From Amphimedon queenslandica (taxonomy: Eukaryota; Porifera; Demospongiae; Haplosclerida; Niphatidae): a stretch of 27,652 nt of DNA. This document shows positions 21,901 to 27,652 of this stretch, in pieces. The position numbers and the translations under genes are program-made. The stretch's first letter is position 1, and the number at the start of each line of letters is the position of its first letter. The notes below the pieces were generated by a model, which saw nothing but the letters and a program-made list of their open reading frames with translations, was not told the origin of the DNA and did not search any database. The DNA lies in NCBI RefSeq assembly GCF_000090795.2, contig NW_003546403.1, positions 1-27,652 on the forward strand, in the 5' to 3' direction.

Positions 21901-24900
21901 ATTCTCTAGTGCATAAGTAATGAAGCACCATGGTGCGTGGACTCGCCTGCTGAGATTCACCTGAGGGATAATGTGTTACTTGTACTGCCCCCATCATGAT
22001 ATTATACATTATAGAGCTGAAACAGATATCCTGATTATCTGGATATCCGTTTATAAATTTAGTATCCGGATAGTAATTTTTGACAAATAGGATAATTAAA
22101 CTTAATAACTAGATTTTATAACTAATTAATGCAATTCTGTCAGTTAATGACCAGCAATAAAAGAGTAAGTTCTTGAAGCTACCAACCTTGTCAGCCACTT
22201 CTTAATCATTTTTGAGCTTCTTAACTACCAGAAATGTACAAGAATAACATCCTGGGGAATAAAAACTTTGCTTTTTTGATGTCTGCAGTCACTAACTAAT
22301 TAACTTTTATTAATTAACTATCCGGCAAATATCCGAAAGAAATTTCAACAGGATATCCGGATAGTGAAATACCACATCCGTTTCAGCTCTAATACATTAT
22401 AAGCAATTTGATATTTGAAAAAAGGATAATAGATTTTGACAAAGTGCAACAATGCAATTACTGCACTGAGCCACTGACCCATAAAATGAATTTTAGGTGT
22501 GGTCAGCACTTAGCAGTGCAGTGCAGATAAACATGGCACGTGGGTAGAGAAACAAGAAAAGCTGAAATTTATTTTAGCATCTGAAGCTCTATTCAAAGAA
22601 AGAGTAAGCACAAAAAATTTGCCTAGATATTTAAAAGAGACCTAGATAGTTTGGTTGCTCCTGCTTTCCCCAGTGCTGCCTGAAAATTTTTCGAAGAGGC
22701 TAAATCACAAACTTTGAGCAACTGTAACTCGCAAACAAAAAAGAGATTAGAAAATTCCCAAATCTATGTACTTTTCTCTGCCTATCAATGCTAATCTTGA
22801 CCAAATAGAGTGAAACACGAAGATTTGGCTAGGAAAAGTGGTATATTCTTGAAAATATTCAGCTTTTGCTACCACGGATTGCTATGAAAATACAAAGGAG
22901 CTAAATAAATTTGGTACATATCAGGAAATTTGGTACATATCAGTGCCAATTATAGTAAATATTGAGTACACATACCAGTGATTAATCACCTGTACATAAG
23001 TAATAATAAAACAAGATACTATCATGGTTCATTACCACGATAACTGCCCAGTTTTGTCACGTACCACATACCACCTACAAACAAACCCTATTTACTAGAT
23101 AAATGAGCATTAAATTAGTGAGCCTATAAGCTATAGTAAGATATTATCAGTCTGTAGTGGATTTTTAAATGCTGTCTATCTGGAAACTTTTATTGTGATT
23201 TAAATTGTACTGAATTAGAATTGCGCAAAAATTAGATTACCCATATAAATTACATGTCACATTTAATAATACACGACACAGTTTTATTTAGTAAAAATTA
23301 AATCACAGCACAATTTTAAAACACAAAAATTTTCTACCACACTAATTTCCTGATCTACGGTATTCATGCATGCAAAATACACTAGAATGTGATATTCTAA
23401 GCTTAGGATGTGACATTCTAAGCTTACAATGTGACATCATAGACTTGGGAATTTTGTTACAAACGGCATGCCATACTACCGCATTACTAATATTTACTTC
23501 CTCTACAGTAACCTGTGCACATATTTCCGTGAACGTGTCCCTTTAAACAACAGCAAATTTGGCACAAACATAGTGACAGCTATAACATTAGCATTCAGTT
23601 AATTAGTGTGCAAGTATATACATGTGCATGCATAAAGTAATATTAAATAGGTCTATGTATTATTACCACGATAGCTGCCTAGTTCTGTCTCCCTCTCTTT
23701 AGTCATGTTGAGGTAGCAGAGAAGAGTAGCATAAAGATAAGAACGAAGTCGTTGCATCCCAGAAGGACAGACCAGGAGGTTGTTCAACAGTCTCCTCAGT
23801 ATAGACTGCAATGGGCCAGCATTGGCTAGATGAACAGCATTACCTTGCTCTTGTTCTCTCTCTGATGATACTGAGAGAGTGTGACGGAGATGAGCCATTA
23901 GTGTGAATATCACTGAAAATATAATGGCAGTTAGGGAATTAGGTTCAGTACCTTCAACCTGCAATGAATACACAAATAAAATAGCATTAAAAATATTTAA
24001 CAATAGTAGCTACATAAATAAACACATGCATCTAACCAAACTTTCTATTACTGAATGCTCTCCCCCCCTCTTTACCTTTAATAGTAAATCTTGAATTAAT
24101 TCAAAAAGCACATCAATCCTCAGTGATTCTTTCTCCCCCTCCTCATTGACTACACTCATCAATACCTCCACCACCTGCTGCCATGACTCAATGTAGAGCT
24201 GGCGTGAATGAGATATCTCATTGATATTATTCCTTCTCACAATAACCTCCAATATATTGTGTATCTCCTATAAAACCACACACAACAATAAAAATTTATA
24301 ATTTTATAGCTTAATTTCTTAAAATAGAGCATTATAAATACACATGAGGCAAATAAAAATAACATTATTACAATAAGACTATTAAAAATTATCATGGGCT
24401 CCTGAAATTATATCTTCAAAGTCAAGAAACCTTCATAATAGATACACTGTCTTCTACTTTATATTTCCCAGGAATATAAACATAATATACATTTTCGCAC
24501 ACCTCAGCCCTAAAATACTTTGCCAGATCAGCTGCATTAATTTCCAATATGTGTGGATCACATTTGTCACTCCTTATTTTAATTTTTGTAACTTCAGGTA
24601 TTACCCTATGTCCATCCCGGTATACTTTGAACTCAAAATTATGACCCCCCCAAATTTTGAATTTCCCAAACTGCACTGACATTCTGAACTTGTAATTATC
24701 AGAGAAGAAAAAGACTGGTTGGCAATCTGTTGTTACACGAACAGGATTGTTTTCATCACCAGTAACTGGAAGGTCACCAAATACAGTATGATTAAGCTTC
24801 TTCACAATTTCAGTAAGACTATTCAGCTTTTGAGTGGCCTCATTCAGTTGCTTCCTTAGATGTTCCTTATCGCTTTCCAATTTTTTTCTTAAGTCTTCAC

Positions 24901-26648
24901 TTTCCCTTTGCAATTGTTCCCTCAATTCTTCATTTTCCTTTTTAAATTCATCCCTCAATTCTTCATTTTTCTTTTTCGATTGTTCTCCCATTTCTTTGTT
25001 TTCGTTTTGCAGCTTAACGCAAGCCCCAGCTAGCAGTAGTAAGTGCTTCTGTAGGCTGGTAGCATTGTGCTGGTCCTCATCTTCACGTTTTGGTCTATCA
25101 TTGCATCCAGCCCACTTAAACTGGCAATCTATCGGTTGGAATGGGCAATCAAAATCAAGATGATACTGGAGTTTCTCCCGTTGAATTTTGAAGTCTTTGT
25201 GATCTTTATTTGTACAAGACATAGGAAACTTTGGACAAGAATTATAATGAGTCTTCACTTCCTTCAAGGTGCGTTTGTGAACCCCACAATGTTCACATGT
25301 AGCTGGTTGATACTCACAGCTATCTTCATGTTCCTTTAGCTTCCACCGCTGATAAAAGAAACCACAATTATTATGCTTGCATTTGATTTCAGTGTAGCTA
25401 CATCCTTCATACCGTTTAAACAACTCCTTCTCACGGTAGTTAAGATGAGCAGATAAATCTTCCAGTTTGCCAGACCACTCACACTGTTTTGCACGGTGTA
25501 TGCAGTGAACTTCTAATGCCGTTATTCTTCTTTGATGAGCACGGTCAGGGAAAGCATTATAAACGTATTTGCCAGGGGGACAAAAATGACATGTAGCCTT
25601 TGCCGATTCCTGACAACTTTTGCATATATGTACTCCACAGCAAGAGGTTTGGTGAGGATTTTGCATAAAAATATGACATTTTTTACAATAAACATCCAAA
25701 TCCTCAGGTGGTGGCTTAACAAAAGATACCTTAGTATCCTTTGGCAAAAATAATACTGAGGAGCTGCCTTCAGCCATTGCGATACTAACAAATTCCAGCT
25801 TCTTTATAGTTACTTAAAATACTTGACCTTTGAGGTTCTGTTGACACTTTGATTGTCATGGTTACATAATGGAAATCAAGACCATTAAATCTCATTATAG
25901 CCACTAAAAATATTCATACACAATTCAGTAGGTTGGATAAAATTCCTACCTACATATAGTAGTCATGTACATGTCTATCTTTATTACTATGACGTTAAGT
26001 TCACAAAATGGTGCCATGCAGATGATAGGACAATTTTGAGCTTTTTAGTTTTTTTAGCAGCAAGATAAAACAAAAATTTTGCACTTCTCCAGAACCATTA
26101 GAAGGTACATGTAGATAATTCTTAATAAGAAGAAATAAATGCCAACTACACACGTGTTCAAGGTGGCAAAAAACAACCTTAAGAATACTTTTAGATTAAT
26201 ACTGTTGTTAATAAGTTCATGAACATACAATGCATACAAACATAAAACATACATGTACATGTAAAAAAACATGTCATGTAAAATTTATATGCATACATAT
26301 AAATTACTTTTAGTATGTATGGTTTCTGTGAGAGAGCAGCTGCTCCTTGTAATCCACTTAACTCATTAATCAACGAGTTATGAAGAGTCTTCACATCAAT
26401 ATAAGCCACGCCCCCTTCCTCCCTCTCACAATATCTCACCACCTCCTCAGTACGTCCCCCGTCAAAATACTGCAACTTTAAAGTGGGCGTGGCCAACAAC
26501 AATACATCCATGAGATCAAGAAGAGAGAGTATCTTTCGACGACCATTATTAGAATATTCATTAGGTACCTCCCCCTGCCCCTCCCACCATGACATGAGGA
26601 GTTCTTCTTGAGTTAGACCAGTTGTGTTGCTTTTCATTAAAAGACTCA
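13775..26648 (-). CDS. NUP205: NUP205 nucleoporin, C-terminal 832 residues, partial at right edge
   Basis: Inner-ring scaffold nucleoporin of the nuclear pore (Nup192 family), built of alpha-helical repeats. Exons: 26648-26308, 24267-24076, 23958-23667, 21406-21279, 21219-21143, 21079-20965, 19580-19448, 19399-19287, 19169-19040, 18817-18578, 18401-18327, 17127-16985, 15597-15474, 15331-15200, 14391-14300, 14013-13957, 13891-13775. Phases are consistent throughout. Family landmarks from my memory of the human protein: GRRKILSLLDLMDVLLLATP, NELSGLQGAAALSQKP, ESWQQVVEVL, VFTLMAHL-type helix (VIFTLMAHL), MDTVCRDACSGHD, LYVYESKM, CRFIDQRP, VIDFIASHNEIFV, SVLWSHLQFYLVHCQPT, KKLLD and the end MISFIEALVRRIRKLL. 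The first exon starts in phase 1, so about 1,150 more residues are expected beyond the window. The last donor is either GTGAAT at 13956 or GCAAGC at 13947. Three other genes sit in or beside its introns. Confidence 0.93.
14640..15120. repeat. Interspersed copy of the palindromic repeat family with shared 3' end
   Basis: About two and a half degenerate units (TTTTGATACATATACATGTT near 14760, TCTGATACATATACATG near 14946, GAGCTGATTCCGATCAAATT at 14803 and 14986). They end in GTTTAGCTCACTTAGCATGC and AAGAAACCCTG at 15110-15120. That last 70 bp is the same as 6960-7030, suggesting a defined element end. It lies in a NUP205 intron. Confidence 0.7.
15780..15959. mobile_element. 180-bp MITE with TA flanks
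   Basis: The left end CCGTACAGAGGGTAATTTTG and right end CAAAATTTACCCACTATACGG are inverted copies with a few mismatches, each bordered by TA (15778-15779 and 15960-15961). Interior segments GCCAAAATAAAAATCCGCC and AATTCGCCAAATTAAAATC are also partly inverted. No coding capacity. TA duplication fits Tc1/mariner-like elements. Confidence 0.65.
15960..16860. repeat. Tandem array, about 5 units of about 177 bp
   Basis: GGCCGTAACT recurs at 16001, 16178, 16355 and 16522, with a diverged fifth unit at about 16697. Two spacings are 177 bp; the third is 167 because of a short deletion. Adjacent central units are nearly identical, so amplification was recent. Each unit contains a CCATGGGCTATAGCC core. 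Reverse-complemented, the segment TGATACATATTGATGTACTT followed by ATGCTGTGTAGAAA matches the 840-1790 family. It lies in a NUP205 intron. Confidence 0.9.
17287..17328. repeat. Perfect 15-bp inverted repeat (hairpin)
   Basis: CAAAAATTTTATCAA at 17287-17301 and TTGATAAAATTTTTG at 17314-17328 are exact reverse complements around a 12-base loop. It lies in NUP205 intronic DNA and is probably a relic of a small inverted-repeat element. Confidence 0.6.
17900..18258. mobile_element. 359-bp MITE of Tc1/mariner (pogo-like) type
   Basis: The ends CAGTCAAACCTCTCTAA and TTAGAGAGGTTTGACTG are perfect 17-bp inverted repeats, extending imperfectly to about 27 bp. Both are flanked by TA (17898-17899 and 18259-18260), as expected for Tc1/mariner/pogo insertions. 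The internal 61-codon frame at 18028-18213 is not a transposase. It lies in a NUP205 intron. Confidence 0.8.
18955..18988. repeat. (TA)n microsatellite
   Basis: About 15 consecutive TA dinucleotides in a NUP205 intron. A GA-rich microsatellite lies at about 19170-19208. Confidence 0.85.
19654..19659 (+). promoter_or_regulatory. TATA-like box of the nested fibrinogen-like gene
   Basis: AATATAAG places TATAAG 38-43 bp upstream of the first ATG (19697) and 50-55 bp upstream of the second (19709). It is inside a NUP205 intron but on the opposite strand. Confidence 0.45.
19697..20764 (+). CDS. Secreted fibrinogen-like protein, intronless, nested antisense in NUP205
   Basis: A single open frame of 355 residues lies wholly within NUP205 intron 19581-20964 on the opposite strand. 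The second Met (19709, AAAATGAAA context) may be the true start. It gives a signal peptide MKGYSLVALLLLLLFSKAVL. The N-terminal part has cysteines (SSCYNKAPCG, HQHCCLI, IFCPIGG). From about residue 110 it has a fibrinogen-type module: YCDMEGSNCDGAGGWMRVGY, then EPGSTCPPGLY and YTRVCGQVKGYQFG, followed by DGAYSDGISITHGSNPR and THIWTYSAG. It lacks the classical DxDND calcium site. Six N-glycosylation sequons are visible (for example NATS, NETI, NYTR, NDTS), supporting secretion. From memory, similar proteins form large families in sponges and cnidarians. Ligand unknown; recognition or matrix roles are both possible. Confidence 0.85.
   Translation: MLIKMKGYSLVALLLLLLFSKAVLVTAATSSCYNKAPCGTIGYQRPSVFHQHCCLIANHGKAIKLRQNNHLSLIFCPIGGSPQSVCESKGIFNDRSCSEILERSPNATSGYYDITLTNETIVSVYCDMEGSNCDGAGGWMRVGYFNMREPGSTCPPGLYTQTYNNQEFCDKSYSFSNGCSSMFYSSIGLNYTRVCGQVKGYQFGHPDSFINLQQFSITIDGAYSDGISITHGSNPRTHIWTYSAGKEENDTSLLACPCNTGYPGDPLPSFIGNDYYCESATDSVAVDTFYPNDTLWDGQQCNGLESPCCASSKMPWFLKVLNQSTLDDIEMRICSTESYPDEATPIELVEIYIKT
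22012..22391. mobile_element. Non-autonomous hAT element with perfect 8-bp target duplication
   Basis: The termini TAGAGCTGAAACAGATAT and CATCCGTTTCAGCTCTA are inverted repeats. ATACATTA occurs directly on both sides (22004-22011 and 22392-22399). An 8-bp duplication and TAGAG termini are hallmarks of the hAT superfamily. Subterminal copies of ATCCGGAT and GATATCC (near 22051, 22321 and 22352) resemble hAT transposase-binding motifs. The element is 380 bp with no transposase frame. Confidence 0.88.
23036..23074 (-). other. Candidate chimeric mini-exon of NUP205 (39 nt)
   Basis: On the minus strand it is bounded by an acceptor (TTTGTAG|GTGGTATGTGG) and a donor (TATCGTG|GTAAT). Its first 11 bases equal the start of the exon at 21406. 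Its last 25 or so match the end of the exon at 23667 (ACAAAACTGGGCAGTTATCG against ACAGAACTAGGCAGCTATCG). Length 39 is divisible by three, both junctions are phase 1, and there is no stop, so inclusion would add 13 residues. Expression is unproven. Confidence 0.45.
23385..23446. repeat. Three copies of a 21-bp repeat
   Basis: GAATGTGATATTCTAAGCTT, GGATGTGACATTCTAAGCTT and a diverged CAATGTGACATCATAGACTT begin at 23385, 23406 and 23427. It is a small minisatellite in the duplicated NUP205 intron. Confidence 0.75.
24422..25777 (-). CDS. RING / TRAF-zinc-finger protein, intronless, nested in a NUP205 intron
   Basis: One open frame of 451 residues lies within the NUP205 intron 24268-26307, on the same strand. 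The N-terminus has a RING-like cluster (C31-x2-C34, C46/C47, H50, C52-x2-C55, C63-x2-C66). TRAF-type zinc fingers follow at about 90-235, with repeated C-x(5)-C and H-x(3-5)-C spacings (KCKHNNCGFFYQ, CEHCGVH, CTNKDHKDF, CPFQPIDCQFKWAGC). A charged coiled coil of ELREQL-type heptads covers about 245-340. The last 115 residues (VFGDLPVTGDENNPVRV to the end KVS) do not look like the MATH domain that ends canonical TRAFs. Family role: ubiquitin-ligase-type signalling adaptors for immune or TNF-like receptors; here this is inference. A TATA-like box lies 24-31 bp before the ATG. Copy 2 at 26727-27652 is a paralogue. Confidence 0.88.
   Translation of the reverse strand: MAEGSSSVLFLPKDTKVSFVKPPPEDLDVYCKKCHIFMQNPHQTSCCGVHICKSCQESAKATCHFCPPGKYVYNAFPDRAHQRRITALEVHCIHRAKQCEWSGKLEDLSAHLNYREKELFKRYEGCSYTEIKCKHNNCGFFYQRWKLKEHEDSCEYQPATCEHCGVHKRTLKEVKTHYNSCPKFPMSCTNKDHKDFKIQREKLQYHLDFDCPFQPIDCQFKWAGCNDRPKREDEDQHNATSLQKHLLLLAGACVKLQNENKEMGEQSKKKNEELRDEFKKENEELREQLQRESEDLRKKLESDKEHLRKQLNEATQKLNSLTEIVKKLNHTVFGDLPVTGDENNPVRVTTDCQPVFFFSDNYKFRMSVQFGKFKIWGGHNFEFKVYRDGHRVIPEVTKIKIRSDKCDPHILEINAADLAKYFRAEVCENVYYVYIPGKYKVEDSVSIMKVS
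25801..25808 (-). promoter_or_regulatory. TATA-like box of the nested TRAF-like gene
   Basis: TATAAAGA on the minus strand lies 24-31 bp upstream of the ATG at 25777. If used, transcription would start at or very near the start codon, so an upstream in-frame or leaderless start should be considered. Confidence 0.35.
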
Positions 26649-26726
26649 CTAATCATTGGCTAATTGTTTATCTAACAATATTCTCTGAAATCATATGATA
26701 AAAGAGTATTACTAAATATCGCAAAG

Positions 26727-27652
26727 TCAAGAAACCTTAATAATACGAATAATATCATCTACATTATATCTTCCAGGAATACGAGCATAATACATATTTT
26801 GATAATCACTAGCTTTCTTAGCAAGAGAAGTTCTACGAAGTACAATTGGTTCATCATGTTTATCACTTCTTATGACAATTTTTGTGATGCCGGGTATTAC
26901 TTTATGACTACTTCGAAACACGCAAAATTCTATATTATCGAATGTTAAAAATCCAATATTGCCAAACTTCACTGTCATTTTGTATCTGCAATCATCAGAG
27001 AAAAAACTGGCTGACCATTCGCTTTTACACGAACAGGATCGTTTTCATCACCAGTGACTGGAAGGTCACCAAACACAGTATAATTAAGCCTCTCTACACT
27101 ACTTGCATGTGCTTGAGTAGTTTGAGCAATACGATTCAGCTTTTGATTGGCCTCATTCAGTTGCTTCCTTAAACTTTTGTTTTCCTTTTCCAATTGTTTC
27201 TTTAATTCATCCTTTTCCTTTTTCAACTGAAAGCAAGTCCCAGCTAGCAGTAGTAAGTGGTCCTGTTGGCTGGTAGCATTGTGCTGGTCCTCATCTTTAT
27301 GCTTTGGCCTATCATTGCACCCAGCCCACTTAAACTGGCAATCTATTGGTTGGAATGGGCAGTCAGTATCAAGATGATGCTGAAGTTTCTTTCGCTGAAT
27401 AATGAAGCCCTTGTGATCTTTATTTGTACAAGGCACAGGAAACATATCGCAAATTTTGTGATGGTACTCCACTTGCTCAAAAGTGCCTTTGAAAATGCTA
27501 CAATAAGTGCATGTAGCTGGTCGGTGTTTGCAGTTTTCTTCATGCTCTTTTAGCAACCTCCACTCCACATAACACGAGAAACAAGAATCATGCTTGCATC
27601 TAATTTCAGTGTAGCTGCATCCTTCATATCGTCTATATTGCTCCTTCTTCTC
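26727..27652 (-). pseudogene. Second TRAF-like copy, partial at right edge, with a frameshift
   Basis: The frame is open from the right edge (YEGCSYTEIRCKH, continuing VEWRLLKEHEENCKHRPATC) through zinc fingers, a coiled coil shorter than in copy 1, and VFGDLPVTGDENDPVRV. It then shifts at about 26995-27006. After PVF the reading frame leaves the homologous path and stops at about 26975, whereas another frame continues with the homologous C-terminal domain (MTVKFGNIGF to KVS, stop at 26727). Relative to copy 1 the region is 4 bases shorter, around a run of T. An intron cannot repair it: the only nearby GT..AG pair leads to a stop. It is either a recent pseudogene or a homopolymer error in the sequence. 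It lies upstream of the first visible NUP205 exon and so is probably in another NUP205 intron. Confidence 0.7.

Larger units (their letters stand above)
21407..23666 (-). repeat. Internally duplicated NUP205 intron
   Basis: The acceptor-side DNA (about 21391-21490, including CCACATACCACCTACAAAC) recurs at about 23066-23160. The donor-side sequence ATTACCACGATAGCTGCC (from about 23663) recurs at 23031 as ATTACCACGATAACTGCC. A further segment, GGTACACATCAGTGCCAATT (from about 21835), recurs near 22931 and, more diverged, near 23557. The arrangement fits tandem duplication of the intron with its exon borders, later enlarged by a hAT insertion and other DNA. Confidence 0.75.

Noticed and set aside
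26985..27025. An intron that would remove the frameshift in TRAF-like copy 2
   Set aside because: The only nearby GT..AG pair would remove 33 nt and joins into a stop codon; the homologous copy 1 has no intron here.
1..27652. tRNA or rRNA genes
   Set aside because: I looked for B-box-like GGTTCGAATCC patterns and rRNA-like GC-rich conserved blocks and found none, though a covariance-model scan was not possible.

Overview
This is a compact, AT-rich animal nuclear sequence. The genes carry many very short introns, often 43-70 bp, with clean GT..AG borders. Gene content (TSG101, TBC1D15, CC2D1, NUP205, fibrinogen-like lectins, TRAF-like proteins) and intron size suggest a demosponge such as Amphimedon. 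That identification is inference from memory; no database was searched. The exon models were built by hand from splice sites, reading-frame phase and remembered family sequences.

Layout. Positions 1-2257 (minus) hold the 5' exons of a CC2D1/Lgd homologue, which runs off the left edge. Positions 2531-3334 (minus) hold a small secreted fibrinogen-domain protein. Positions 4104-8050 (minus) hold a complete 13-exon TBC1D15-type Rab GAP. It shares a 427-bp divergent promoter with a complete 10-exon TSG101 gene at 8478-11512 (plus). Positions 12402-13344 (plus) hold a five-exon secreted cysteine-rich protein that I do not recognise. From 13775 to the right edge (minus) lies the C-terminal part of nucleoporin NUP205, with 17 exons and 832 residues visible.

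NUP205 hosts other genes in its introns: an antisense, intronless, secreted fibrinogen-like gene (19697-20764), a same-strand intronless RING/TRAF-zinc-finger gene (24422-25777), and a second, frameshifted TRAF-like copy (26727-27652) that is probably in the next intron upstream.

Repeats fill most of the longer introns. They include two tandem arrays of one diverged family in opposite orientations (about 190-bp units at 840-1790, about 177-bp units at 15960-16860), each unit centred on a CTATAG palindrome. There are at least five short inverted-repeat elements, including a hAT-type element with a perfect 8-bp target duplication.

Functionally, three of the conserved genes (CC2D1, TBC1D15, TSG101) act on late endosomes and ESCRT-dependent sorting. 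E-box motifs of the CACGTGAC type lie in both of their promoter regions. The secreted and TRAF-like genes have TATA-like boxes near their starts; I saw none near the housekeeping genes. The most unusual structure is a 39-nt, frame-preserving mini-exon candidate at 23036-23074, apparently made by duplication of a NUP205 intron together with the edges of its two flanking exons.
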